The notes: generated by a model not told the origin, from the sequence alone. A DNA stretch of 14,591 nucleotides from RGIG9115 sp045648165 (GCA_045648165.1 JAZRNL010000003.1:1-14591), one strand, 5' to 3'; positions 7,572 to 14,274 are shown, counted from the stretch's first letter. A program made the numbers and translations.

Positions 7572-8615
7572 TTATGAAAGTATTAATTTTACTGCCACAT
7601 TACTACCACTGCTTGAAACAAGGCTTTCTTTATATGAAATTCCATAGTTCTGCATTTCCTGTATAAACAAGTCGAAATTGTCGCTTGTGAAGAAATAGTA
7701 GTCTTTATCAGTAACTGATATATACTTTGTTATTAGTTCATTAACTAAATCTTTATTTTCTGTTGAGATAAACAGGGAACCGCTGCCGATTCCGTAATCT
7801 TTGGGGCCGTCACTGCTTTGAGTAATGCGGAATTCAACACCCTCCATGGATGAAATGGTTGCAGCATTGGCAACTATTGCGCCGGAGTTGGTTGTTTCGA
7901 GAAGTGCAAACTCTGCAGCGAGGTCTCTTTCCTTTTTAGGAATATCTTGTGGGCTTATGCCGGATATTTCGTAAGTTTTTTCTACACTTGATGCAAGAAC
8001 CACCTGGTTCTTGGGATTAAGGTGTGAGGGTATTTTTGAATACACATCACTATCTTTATCCTCACTCCCCTGAACGGGAGCGGGTGTTGATACTGTTACG
8101 GCAGGTGCGGCAACTGGAGCGTTAATTTTGGTAGAAGCGGAGCTCATCGTTGCTTTTGGATCAGAAACAGGGGTTTTTGTTTCAATCGGCTCTGAGGTGA
8201 TGTCGGTTGTAACAGGTTCTGTTTCAGGTTCCGGAACAGCCTGCAAGCTCTGGTTTGTAAGAGTGGAGGTTTCCACCACCGGCTCTGACACGTTTGTCGG
8301 TCTGGTGCCGAGAACTGCGGCGAGCACAAGGCACGCTGCAACTGCAGAATAGCGGCGATAGCCGGCTTTAAGCACACGCGGCTTTGAAGTAGCTGCTATT
8401 TCTTTGTCAAGGCACTGGTTAACGAGCTTGCTGAAATCGGCAGGAGGCGTAATGTTGTTCATAGAGCCCATAGCATTTTTTACAGAACAAGAAAGTTCAT
8501 ATTCTTCTCTGCATTTTGCACAGGTTTCCATATGCTGTTTAAAAAGGTTCATTTCTTCTTGGGTACATTCGTCGTAAACATACCTGTCAATGTTGTGAAA
8601 AAATAAGTCTTCCAA
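7572..8615 (-). CDS. Membrane anti-sigma factor with zinc-binding (zf-HC2) N-terminus
   Basis: A 347-residue single-pass protein. The N-terminal cytoplasmic domain has the zinc-type anti-sigma motif H28-x3-C32-x2-C35, which in this family binds and holds an ECF sigma factor. One membrane segment lies at about 89-104 (YSAVAACLVLAAVLG). A long Pro/Thr/Ser/Glu-rich linker at about 105-195, low in complexity, could span the cell wall. A folded C-terminal part (about 200-347) of no family I recognise is presumably the outside sensor. The TTG start at 8615 is chosen because AAAGGAGG precedes it by 8 nt; the nearby upstream ATG is in another frame. It follows the ECF sigma gene by 63 nt in the same direction, the usual sigma-then-anti-sigma order. 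No protease that would cleave it is encoded in the window. Confidence 0.85.
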   Translation of the reverse strand: MEDLFFHNIDRYVYDECTQEEMNLFKQHMETCAKCREEYELSCSVKNAMGSMNNITPPADFSKLVNQCLDKEIAATSKPRVLKAGYRRYSAVAACLVLAAVLGTRPTNVSEPVVETSTLTNQSLQAVPEPETEPVTTDITSEPIETKTPVSDPKATMSSASTKINAPVAAPAVTVSTPAPVQGSEDKDSDVYSKIPSHLNPKNQVVLASSVEKTYEISGISPQDIPKKERDLAAEFALLETTNSGAIVANAATISSMEGVEFRITQSSDGPKDYGIGSGSLFISTENKDLVNELITKYISVTDKDYYFFTSDNFDLFIQEMQNYGISYKESLVSSSGSNVAVKLILS

Positions 8616-8678
8616 AACAAAAGCCTCCTTTCATTAAATTTAAGCTTTTACACTTTCACTTTGTTAGACGTTTTAAAA

Positions 8679-9248
8679 TCAGAAAAGTTCCCTCATTTCG
8701 GAAATTTTTTTCCTGAGCGCAACCCGGGCTCTGTTTATTCTGGACTTTACGGTCCCCACGGGTGTTTTGAGAATTCGGGATATTTCGTCGTAGGACATTC
8801 CCTCAATATCGCATAGCACAAGTACCGTCCGCGCTTCCTCGCCGAGCTCGTTCATGGCTTTTCGGATAAGGCTCTGAAGCTCGGTTTGTTCGGAGAGTTC
8901 TTCTGGAGTTGAAGCACTGTCCGCTATCTGCATAACATTGTTATCTTCGTCGTCTGAGCCGTATATGCTTACGGTTTTTCCTGTACGCATCCTTTTGCGC
9001 AGAAAGTCTTTGCATATGTTGGCGCATATCCTGTATATCCAGGTGGATAGTGAAGAGTCTTCCTTAAATGTTCCTATGCCTTTAAAAACCTTTATAAAAA
9101 CTTCCTGTGACGCGTCAAGGGCGTCGTCAGTATCGGAAAGCATACCATAGGCTATGTTAATGACTTTGTTCTGATACTCGCTTATAAGCTGATTGAATGC
9201 ATCGCGATCTCCTTCCTTAAGGAGCCGCACAAGCTCTTTCTCGGACAA
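8679..9248 (-). CDS. ECF-type RNA polymerase sigma factor (SigW/RpoE-like)
   Basis: A 189-residue sigma factor. Region 2 covers about 20-86 (YQNKVINIAYGML, DALDASQEVFIKVFKGI, LSTWIYRICANICKDFLRKR) and recognises the -10. Region 4 covers about 130-184 (LGEEARTVLVLCDIEGMSYDEIS, PVGTVKSRINRARVALRKK) and recognises the -35. It would direct RNA polymerase to stress genes once freed from the anti-sigma factor encoded just downstream. The start is TTG at 9248: the ribosome site AAGGAGGTGA (9253-9262 on the complement) is a complete match to the 16S 3' end and sits 4 nt upstream. Its promoter is a SigA type, not an ECF type, so autoregulation is not evident. Confidence 0.93.
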   Translation of the reverse strand: MSEKELVRLLKEGDRDAFNQLISEYQNKVINIAYGMLSDTDDALDASQEVFIKVFKGIGTFKEDSSLSTWIYRICANICKDFLRKRMRTGKTVSIYGSDDEDNNVMQIADSASTPEELSEQTELQSLIRKAMNELGEEARTVLVLCDIEGMSYDEISRILKTPVGTVKSRINRARVALRKKISEMRELF

Positions 9249-9268
9249 TACCTCACCTCCTTCAACTT

Positions 9269-9285
9269 TTTGTTTTTAAAACAAA
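9269..9285. promoter_or_regulatory. Perfect dyad in the ECF sigma leader
   Basis: Arms TTTGTTTT and AAAACAAA flank a single central base. On the minus strand it falls between the predicted start of transcription (about 9297) and the ribosome site. It could be an operator, or chance in AT-rich DNA. Confidence 0.3.
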
Positions 9286-9303
9286 CTACAAATATACTAT
9301 TTT

Positions 9304-9332
9304 ATTATACTATAAAAATACACATATGTCAA
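9304..9332 (-). promoter_or_regulatory. Consensus SigA promoter for the ECF sigma/anti-sigma unit
   Basis: On the minus strand TTGACA (9332-9327), a 17-nt spacer and TATAAT (9309-9304) match the consensus exactly. The leader to the TTG start is about 49 nt. Confidence 0.85.
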
Positions 9333-9405
9333 TTACTCATAGTGATTAAACAGGGTGAATTTTGAGATTAATTGTAACATTTTTGTATTATTTGGGTGGT
9401 GTTGA

Positions 9406-9434
9406 TTGACAGGGGATTTTGTTTGTGGTAGAAT
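9406..9434 (+). promoter_or_regulatory. Extended -10 SigA promoter for the membrane protein/sigma/GNAT unit
   Basis: TTGACA (9406-9411), 17 nt and TAGAAT (9429-9434), with TGG directly before the -10 as an extended element. Start of transcription is near 9441, leaving a leader of about 40 nt. The promoter is divergent from the ECF sigma promoter. Confidence 0.8.
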
Positions 9435-9480
9435 TGGTGTATGTAGAGTTAGATTAAAACCCCGAAAGGAAGCGAATTGA

Positions 9481-10155
9481 TTGGAAAAGTATGGCACAAT
9501 ACCGCCCAGGTTTACAAAGGCATGGTGGGCGCATTACTTTTATTATTATAAATTTCATGCATTGGCAGTGGCGTTTCTTATCTTTATGGTGAGCTCCATA
9601 ATCTACTCCAATGTGACAAGGGTTCATTACGATTTGCAGGTTTCATATATGGGACTTTTCGGCATCAATCCCGACCACGAGGAGAGCCTCAGTAATTATT
9701 TTGAAACAGCTATTGAAGATGTAACCGGTAATGGAAAAAAAGAAATAGGTTATATGTATTACACCGTTGACAACGTTATGGAAGATGGAGCACTTTCCGA
9801 AGATGAATATGCATTTCAGATGAAGTTTGCGGCGGAGCTGCAGGGAGGAGAGTCTGATTTGTATATTACCACCGGCACGAATGCAGATGACCTTATAGGC
9901 TATTCCGCGAACTTTATGAGCGTGTATGACTTTGCTGGTGATAATCTGCCGGAAGAAAGAATAAAGCGCAATGTGGACGGGCACCCTTATGCAGTTTCCG
10001 TTGCAGGTAACGAAGCCCTCGAGGCAATGGGCATTGACACTTCAGATCTTTATGTGAGCGTCAGATTGCTTTTTGAAATGAACGAAGATGACCCGAAAAA
10101 GGTAAGAATTCACCAAAACTCGGTTAAGGCGGCTGAAAAGCTTGTGGGAGAGTGA
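9481..10155 (+). CDS. Single-pass membrane protein of unknown function beside a sigma factor
   Basis: A 224-residue protein whose family I do not recognise by name. Its short N-terminus is aromatic and basic (PPRFTKAWWAHYFYYYK), followed by one membrane segment at about 26-43 (HALAVAFLIFMVSSIIYS). The rest (about 44-224), acidic and without cysteines, should lie outside the cell. N-termini of the YYYK.H type recur in clostridial hypothetical proteins, as I recall, but no function is known to me. The start is TTG at 9481, with GAAAGGAAG about 10 nt before it; no ATG fits better. The next gene, a SigB/SigF-like sigma factor, begins 1 nt after its stop, so the two are probably translated together. 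A regulatory link to that sigma factor is inference only. Confidence 0.8.
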   Translation: MEKYGTIPPRFTKAWWAHYFYYYKFHALAVAFLIFMVSSIIYSNVTRVHYDLQVSYMGLFGINPDHEESLSNYFETAIEDVTGNGKKEIGYMYYTVDNVMEDGALSEDEYAFQMKFAAELQGGESDLYITTGTNADDLIGYSANFMSVYDFAGDNLPEERIKRNVDGHPYAVSVAGNEALEAMGIDTSDLYVSVRLLFEMNEDDPKKVRIHQNSVKAAEKLVGE

Positions 10156-10156
10156 T

Positions 10157-10888
10157 ATGGAAATGTGGGCTGAATTTGATGAAAATGCCATATTCCCTGA
10201 ATATATTAGAACAAAGGATAAAAAGCTAAAAAACGAAATAATAGACCGTTATTTGTATATTGCAGAGATAATGTCAAAACGTTTCGCAAACCGTGGTATT
10301 GACTATGAGGATATATATCAGGTTGCTTGCCTCGGTCTTGTTCTTGCAGTTGACAGATACAGACCTGAGATGGGAGTGAAATTTGCATCCTTTGCAACTC
10401 CGACGGTTACGGGTGAAATAAAAAGGTATTTCAGGGACAAGGGTTGTTTTGTGAAAATCCCCCGTAAATTGTATGAGGTTTTTACAAAGGCAGAAAAGCT
10501 TCGCCAGGCGCCTGATTCCGGAAACTATACTCAGGAAGAAATAGCCCGGCACCTGGATGTTTCAGTGGATACTGTGCGAAGAGCTTATGCGGTAGGTGAT
10601 ATTGCTTTTATTCAGTCTCTTGAACAAGAGGCATACGGCGACGGGAGCTCAGTGTATTACGAAACTCTGGGCTCTGACGACAAAAACTTTTTGCTTATCG
10701 AAAACGAAGATTTTATGAAGTCCTGTATGGAGGCTCTTGCCCCTCGTGAGCAGGAGTTTGTTAAGCTTCGCTACTATGAAGAAAAAACACAGCGTGAGAT
10801 TTCGGAGCTTTGGCAAGAAAATCAGATGTATGTTTCGCGGTTTGAAAAAAATCTTCTTAAAAAGCTTCGGGTTTTGTTCAGCAGATAA
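10157..10888 (+). CDS. SigB/SigF/SigG-type RNA polymerase sigma factor
   Basis: A 243-residue sigma-70 family protein. Region 2 lies at about 25-94 (GIDYEDIYQVACLGLVLAVDRYRP, VKFASFATPTVTGEIKRYFRD), a block typical of the general-stress and sporulation group. Region 3 is a helix-turn-helix at about 120-140 (TQEEIARHLDVSVDTVRRAY). Region 4 is at about 195-240 (LAPREQEFVKLRYYEEKTQREISE, then VSRFEKNLLKKLR). The ATG at 10157 is chosen because it follows GGGAG (10146-10150) by 6 nt and starts right after the upstream stop; ATG at 10163 is the alternative. Unlike SigF or SigB loci, no SpoIIAA/SpoIIAB or RsbV/RsbW partner is adjacent. The only neighbours are a membrane protein and an acetyltransferase, so which regulon it serves cannot be told. 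Confidence 0.9.
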   Translation: MEMWAEFDENAIFPEYIRTKDKKLKNEIIDRYLYIAEIMSKRFANRGIDYEDIYQVACLGLVLAVDRYRPEMGVKFASFATPTVTGEIKRYFRDKGCFVKIPRKLYEVFTKAEKLRQAPDSGNYTQEEIARHLDVSVDTVRRAYAVGDIAFIQSLEQEAYGDGSSVYYETLGSDDKNFLLIENEDFMKSCMEALAPREQEFVKLRYYEEKTQREISELWQENQMYVSRFEKNLLKKLRVLFSR

Positions 10889-10900
10889 AAGGGGAATAAT

Positions 10901-11386
10901 ATGGTAAGACCTGTAAAAAAGGAAGAAATTGACAGAGTACTTGAAATATACGCTTCCGCAAGGGAGTTTATGTGCCGTTCCGGCAACCCCACCCAGTGGA
11001 GTGGAGGGTATCCAGGGCGTGAGCTCCTTTTGGAGGATATCCAAAAAGGACAGCTTTTTGGAATAGAAAAGGAAAACGAAAGCGGTTTGAGGGGCGTTTT
11101 TGCACTTATTTCGGGAGAGGATCCCACCTATGGATTTATAGATGGTAAGTGGCTGAGTAGTGCGCCTTACGGAACAATCCACAGGGTAGCATCAGATGGT
11201 TCGGGAAAAGGAATGTTTAAAAGGTGCGTTGAATTTGCCCGTAAATACTATAACCATCTTCGTATTGACACTTATAAAGATAACTTGCCCATGCAAAGGG
11301 TTATCTCGGAAAACGGGTTTGTCTATTGCGGCATAATCTACTTAGAAAACGGAGACCCCAGAATGGCATATGAATGGGCTGAGTAA
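10901..11386 (+). CDS. GNAT-family N-acetyltransferase
   Basis: A 161-residue acetyltransferase that would move an acetyl group from acetyl-CoA to an amine on a small molecule or protein. The acetyl-CoA-binding block HRVASDGSGKGMFKR (94-108) is followed by the typical LRIDTYKDNLPMQRVISENGF helix-strand, where the N-P-M-Q pattern is usual for this superfamily. The N-terminal R-x-SGNPTQW is common in clostridial members. Substrate unknown. AAAGGGGA lies 7 nt before the ATG, and the gene starts 12 nt after the sigma gene, so it is the last cistron of that unit. It may simply travel with the sigma gene. Confidence 0.88.
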   Translation: MVRPVKKEEIDRVLEIYASAREFMCRSGNPTQWSGGYPGRELLLEDIQKGQLFGIEKENESGLRGVFALISGEDPTYGFIDGKWLSSAPYGTIHRVASDGSGKGMFKRCVEFARKYYNHLRIDTYKDNLPMQRVISENGFVYCGIIYLENGDPRMAYEWAE

Positions 11387-11429
11387 AAAACCATGCGGTG
11401 TGTTTGTAAATAACACATTGCATGGTTTT
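11387..11429 (+). terminator. Terminator of the sigma/GNAT unit
   Basis: An 18-bp stem (left arm 11387-11404, right arm 11412-11429, two G-T pairs, 7-nt loop) starts at the GNAT stop codon and ends in TTTTCTTTTA. Outer arms are AAAACCATGC and GCATGGTTTT. Confidence 0.85.
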
Positions 11430-11801
11430 CTTTTATGGGTTAATATTTATATATGTATTACATCATAAACATAAAAGAAGCTGTTTATAAAGTCAACCCA
11501 CAATCAAGGGGATGGTTAAATAGTCCAGAAGGGACGAAACGAAGTATTATGCGGCTTAGCCGTATAATACCTTGCCCGTACGGTGAAGTCCACATCTATG
11601 ATTTGGTAAACGACACCTATGCAACAGTGTTTCAAATTTTTAATTTGGGTAACACTACTGCTTTCAATGGCATAAAATGAAGAGAAATCCGCAAATTTGC
11701 GGATTTCTTCCAGAATTTATAAGTTTTCACCTTTTTTGATACTTATAAATGCTTATTTATAGCCATTGAACGGTCTGTGCATTTTTAACCCCGTCATTAA
11801 T
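11430..11801. other. Highly structured convergent intergenic region
   Basis: No convincing gene. An ORF of 75 codons (11453-11680, plus) has no ribosome site and no recognised similarity, and it is crossed by hairpins. The region holds at least five inverted repeats: 11544-11570 (12-bp stem, one G-T, loop TTA); 11624-11656 (AGTGTT/AACACT around CAAATT/AATTTG); 11683-11708 (13-bp arms, no loop); 11716-11749 (TTTATAAGT/ACTTATAAA); and an outer pair, 11663-11676 with 11756-11770, which encloses the last two. It separates the GNAT gene (plus) from the symporter gene (minus). It may be a structured RNA, a palindromic repeat element or a cluster of terminators. Confidence 0.5.
11663..11770. repeat. 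Nested inverted repeat, possible cruciform or three-way-junction RNA
   Basis: Outer arms TTCAATGGC-ATAAA (11663-11676) and TTTATAGCCATTGAA (11756-11770) pair over 14 bp with one bulged A. Inside are two more hairpins: AGAAATCCGCAAA/TTTGCGGATTTCT (11683-11708, perfect) and TTTATAAGT/ACTTATAAA (11716-11724 and 11741-11749, perfect). The 13-bp palindrome lacks a good T run on either strand, so it is a poor classical terminator. There are no flanking target duplications that I can see. Confidence 0.55.
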
Positions 11802-13169
11802 TTAGAACACCGACACTATAAATATCACTATTATTATAAGCGGTAATACGAATGACAAATACGGTCTCAGCCATTTAGCCATTTTAAGCCCTTTTCCTTC
11901 ATTAACCTCGCCGAAATACTTATCCCATCCCCATCCGTAACGTGTTGTACAGAAGAGAACATACGCGAGGCTTCCCAATGGAAGGAGGACATTTGAAACA
12001 GTAAAGTCTTCAAGGTCCATTATACCCTTTCCGGCAATCTGGAAATCTGACCATACTGTAAAGCCAAGAATACAGGGAAGAGCAAGGACACACATAAGCA
12101 CAATGTTTATAAGTGCAACCTTAGCTCTGTTCATTTTTGTAAGCTCAAGCCAGAATGACATAATGTTTTCAAACACTGCAATAACGGTTGAGAAAGCGGC
12201 GAAAATCATAAATATGAAGAACAAAGCGCCCACAATCTGACCGAAAGGCATAGTGTTAAAAATGGAAGACAGGGTTGTGAAAAGGAAGCTTGCGCCAACT
12301 GTTGAAGCATCTGCAGTTACGCCGTTGTTATAGGTAAAGCATGCAGGGAAGATTATAAGCCCCGACATAAGTGCCACAAAAGTATCGAGTGACATAATGG
12401 TGAGCGCTTCGCCTGTTAATCTTCTGTCCTTGCTTATATAGCTTCCAAAAATTGCAACTGAACCGATACCGATACTCAGTGTAAAGAACGACTGTCCCAT
12501 TGCGGCAGAAATAACTGTCCAAAGGCCGTGTTCCTTAACACCGTCAAGATTTGGAATAAGGTAGAATTTAAGTCCTTCTGCGGCATTTGAAAGGGTGCAG
12601 GAATAAACTGCAAGGCATATCATAAGGGCAAAAAGTGCCAACATCATAACTTTTGTTATTTTCTCAACACCCTTTTGAAGTCCAAGAGAGCATATGCCGA
12701 AGCATATGAGAATAACAAGGAATGTGTTTCCTATCATGAGCGGTGTATTGGTTGCAATGCCGCCGAATACGTTGCCAAGCTCTTCTGCAGTTTTAAATTC
12801 CATTATTGAGCCGGTCAGGTATTTTGCAAAATAAATAACCATCCAGGCAGATATAACTGTATAGAACATCATAAGCAGATAGTTTCCGGCAATACCCATA
12901 AACTTCAGCCAGTGCCATTTCTGTCCGGGTTTTTCAAGCACGTCGAAGGAAGAAGCAATGCTTCGCTGACTTGCTCTGCCCACAGAAAGCTCCATAGTCA
13001 TAATGGGTAGACCTAAAAGAAGCAAAAATCCGATATAGATAAGCACAAAGAGCGCCCCGCCGTACGAGCCTGCGAGAATGGGGAAACGGTATACGTTACC
13101 AAGACCAATGGCACAGCCTGCCGAAATCAGCAAAAAGCCGAGCCGTGAAGAAAATTTTTCTCTTTCCAT
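11802..13169 (-). CDS. Sodium-dependent transporter of the neurotransmitter:sodium symporter (NSS/SNF) family
   Basis: A 455-residue membrane protein with about 11-12 membrane segments, close in length to the bacterial symporter MhsT. It would bring an amino acid or similar amine into the cell with sodium. Segment 1 has the family signature GCAIGLGNVYRFP (18-30), whose unwound part supplies sodium and substrate ligands in LeuT. Segment 6 has GQSFFTLSIGIGS (about 223-236), matching the LeuT substrate-site helix. GLPIMTMELSVGRASQRS (53-70) matches the end of segment 2. The substrate cannot be read from sequence alone. The ATG at 13169 follows GAAAGGA by about 9 nt. The gene is transcribed alone from the promoter at 13203-13231. 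No classical terminator follows it, only the structured region 11663-11770. Confidence 0.93.
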   Translation of the reverse strand: MEREKFSSRLGFLLISAGCAIGLGNVYRFPILAGSYGGALFVLIYIGFLLLLGLPIMTMELSVGRASQRSIASSFDVLEKPGQKWHWLKFMGIAGNYLLMMFYTVISAWMVIYFAKYLTGSIMEFKTAEELGNVFGGIATNTPLMIGNTFLVILICFGICSLGLQKGVEKITKVMMLALFALMICLAVYSCTLSNAAEGLKFYLIPNLDGVKEHGLWTVISAAMGQSFFTLSIGIGSVAIFGSYISKDRRLTGEALTIMSLDTFVALMSGLIIFPACFTYNNGVTADASTVGASFLFTTLSSIFNTMPFGQIVGALFFIFMIFAAFSTVIAVFENIMSFWLELTKMNRAKVALINIVLMCVLALPCILGFTVWSDFQIAGKGIMDLEDFTVSNVLLPLGSLAYVLFCTTRYGWGWDKYFGEVNEGKGLKMAKWLRPYLSFVLPLIIIVIFIVSVF

Positions 13170-13202
13170 AATAAAAATCCTTTCATTAGTAAGATTAGTT
13201 TA

Positions 13203-13231
13203 AGTATATCATACATTTTCAAAGTTTGCAA
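13203..13231 (-). promoter_or_regulatory. SigA promoter of the symporter gene
   Basis: On the minus strand TTGCAA (13231-13226), a 17-nt spacer and TATACT (13208-13203). The leader to the ATG is about 28 nt. Confidence 0.7.
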
Positions 13232-13251
13232 GAAAAATATTTTTTTGGAAG

Positions 13252-13274
13252 AAAAAAGACGGTGTGACCGTCTT
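13252..13274 (-). terminator. Terminator of the small membrane protein pair
   Basis: Stem AAGACGGT (13256-13263) and ACCGTCTT (13267-13274) with a 3-nt loop. On the minus strand it is followed by a T run. It overlaps the stop codon of the gene ending at 13273, which is typical of a tight intrinsic terminator. Confidence 0.8.
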
Positions 13275-13605
13275 AATCCGAAAATAATGACTTTCGCTTG
13301 TTTATATAAATATAGAATAATAGAATTACCACGATAATTGGAATTATTGATGCAATATTTTCCTGTAAGCAATTCATAATCATTACAAAAGAAAAATAAG
13401 CTATCAGGAATTTATATCCTTTTTTATTCAGCAGCATAGCATTTTTACGGGTATGATATATACAAAATGTCATCAGTAACCGATATGAAATATAAAGAAT
13501 AATCACCGGCTGGGAATATCCCTGTTCATTTACGATATGAGCTATGATGGCTAACAGATTTAATATCATAGGAATGGGCAGTAGATAAATTACAAATATT
13601 TTCAA
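13273..13605 (-). CDS. Small membrane protein of unknown function
   Basis: A 110-residue hydrophobic protein with about four predicted membrane segments: about 4-25 (VIYLLPIPMILNLLAIIAHIV), about 33-50, about 67-82 (FLIAYFSFVMIMNCL) and about 86-101 (SIIPIIVVILLFYIYI), ending in a basic tail KRKSLFSD. No conserved motif was recognised. The TTG start at 13605 overlaps the TGA of the upstream gene as TTGA, which suggests coupled translation. An alternative is that both are one gene: adding one T to the six-T run at 13601-13606 would fuse them in frame. The gene ends within a terminator. Confidence 0.6.
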   Translation of the reverse strand: MKIFVIYLLPIPMILNLLAIIAHIVNEQGYSQPVIILYISYRLLMTFCIYHTRKNAMLLNKKGYKFLIAYFSFVMIMNCLQENIASIIPIIVVILLFYIYINKRKSLFSD

Positions 13606-13871
13606 AAAAGTTGTTGGTTTTTCATAGGCAGTACAAGTATTTTCAAAGTTAACCCTAACAGTGTTTTCTCTGGGATTTTTTGGGTTTTCTCGTTTTTTTT
13701 AACTATCATAACTAATCCTCCGATTACCAATATAAGTATAACTATGGGTGCAAAGGTTAATATGTAATATATGGGCGTAAGCTTTCTTACTGCTCCAACT
13801 GCTGAAACGGAATAGCCTATCATAAACATGAAAGATATAACTAATAGTAATAATTTTTTAAAGAAAACCAC
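13602..13871 (-). CDS. Small two-segment membrane protein of unknown function
   Basis: An 89-residue protein. The N-terminus FFKKLLLLVISFMFMIGYSVSAVGA looks like a signal peptide or first membrane segment. A second segment lies at about 43-60 (LTFAPIVILILVIGGLVMIV), followed by a basic loop KKNEKTQKIPEKT. No family was recognised. The start is uncertain: GTG at 13871 directly abuts the AAGGA ribosome site (no spacer), while the first ATGs (residues 15 and 17) would delete most of the signal-like segment. A SigA promoter lies 22-50 nt upstream, so the leader is very short. It overlaps the next gene by the sequence TTGA. Confidence 0.55.
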   Translation of the reverse strand: MVFFKKLLLLVISFMFMIGYSVSAVGAVRKLTPIYYILTFAPIVILILVIGGLVMIVKKNEKTQKIPEKTLLGLTLKILVLPMKNQQLF

Positions 13872-13892
13872 TCCTTGTATTCTGATGATTTA

Positions 13893-13921
13893 AATATAGC
13901 ATAAATTCCTGTATTTGACAA
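13893..13921 (-). promoter_or_regulatory. SigA promoter of the small membrane protein pair
   Basis: On the minus strand TTGTCA (13921-13916), a 17-nt spacer and TATATT (13898-13893). Transcription would start near 13886, only about 15 nt before the GTG at 13871. Confidence 0.7.
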
Positions 13922-13933
13922 TTTGCATTCATT

Positions 13934-14191
13934 TTACTTGATAAAATTATTAATATCATCAAAAATCCAAGACGGGCTTACACTTAAACATTTGCAAAGA
14001 CATGCAACCTCGTAATCTGTCACCTGTCTTTCATTTTTTTCAATTTTACTTATCATTTGCTGATCAATGTTCACATTATAAGTCTGCAATTTTGCGGCAA
14101 GCTCGGATTGAGAAATACCTTTTTCCAGTCTTGCCTGCTTCAATTTATGGGAAATTATGTTTTTATGTCCGTAAAATTCTATTTTTTTCAA
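13934..14191 (-). CDS. XRE-family helix-turn-helix repressor
   Basis: An 85-residue DNA-binding protein. The start is TTG at 14191, because AAGGAG lies about 9 nt before it; a longer frame to 14239 would run through the promoter region and has no ribosome site. After MKKIEFYGHKNIIS comes the HTH_3 domain (about 15-72): KLKQARLEKGISQSELAAKL, then DQQMISKIEKNERQVTDYEVACLCKCL. It probably acts as a dimer; there is no extra sensor domain, so the signal is unknown. It is divergent from the secreted-protein gene at 14500, and a perfect dyad (14254-14274) with a further half-site (14220-14228) lies between them, the layout of a local repressor that controls itself and its neighbour. Confidence 0.85.
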   Translation of the reverse strand: MKKIEFYGHKNIISHKLKQARLEKGISQSELAAKLQTYNVNIDQQMISKIEKNERQVTDYEVACLCKCLSVSPSWIFDDINNFIK

Positions 14192-14219
14192 AGAAAACAA
14201 CTCCTTAAAAACTTTAATA

Positions 14220-14228
14220 TAACGTATT
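14220..14228. promoter_or_regulatory. Third operator half-site
   Basis: TAACGTATT matches the TAACGTAAT arm of the adjacent dyad at 8 of 9 positions. It overlaps the plus-strand -35 (14227-14232) and the TATATT (14221-14216, minus) that could be the repressor's own -10. Confidence 0.5.
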
Positions 14229-14255
14229 GACAATATCATAAATTTGTGGTAATAT
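14227..14255 (+). promoter_or_regulatory. SigA promoter toward the secreted protein
   Basis: TTGACA (14227-14232), a 17-nt spacer and TAATAT (14250-14255). The -10 overlaps the operator dyad by two bases, so repressor binding would block it. The leader to the ATG at 14500 would be about 235 nt. Confidence 0.65.
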
Positions 14256-14274
14256 TACGTTACATTAACGTAAT
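14254..14274. promoter_or_regulatory. Perfect 9-3-9 operator dyad, probable XRE repressor site
   Basis: ATTACGTTA (14254-14262), spacer CAT and TAACGTAAT (14266-14274) are exact inverted copies. The site covers the end of the -10 and the start of transcription of the plus-strand promoter. The size and symmetry suit an XRE dimer. Binding by the adjacent repressor is inferred from position. Confidence 0.65.

Noticed and set aside
10142..10156. Earlier TTG start for the SigB/SigF-like sigma factor
   Set aside because: It overlaps the upstream gene and has no ribosome site; ATG at 10157 follows GGGAG and starts right after the upstream stop.
10649..11182. 177-codon minus-strand frame across the sigma/GNAT junction
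   Set aside because: It is antisense to two well-supported genes, with no ribosome site or recognisable motif.
11453..11680. 75-codon open frame on the plus strand
   Set aside because: There is no ribosome site and no recognised similarity, and several hairpins cross it; better explained as part of the structured intergenic region.
14192..14239. Longer start for the XRE repressor
   Set aside because: It would run through the likely promoter and operator half-site and lacks a ribosome site; TTG at 14191 follows AAGGAG.
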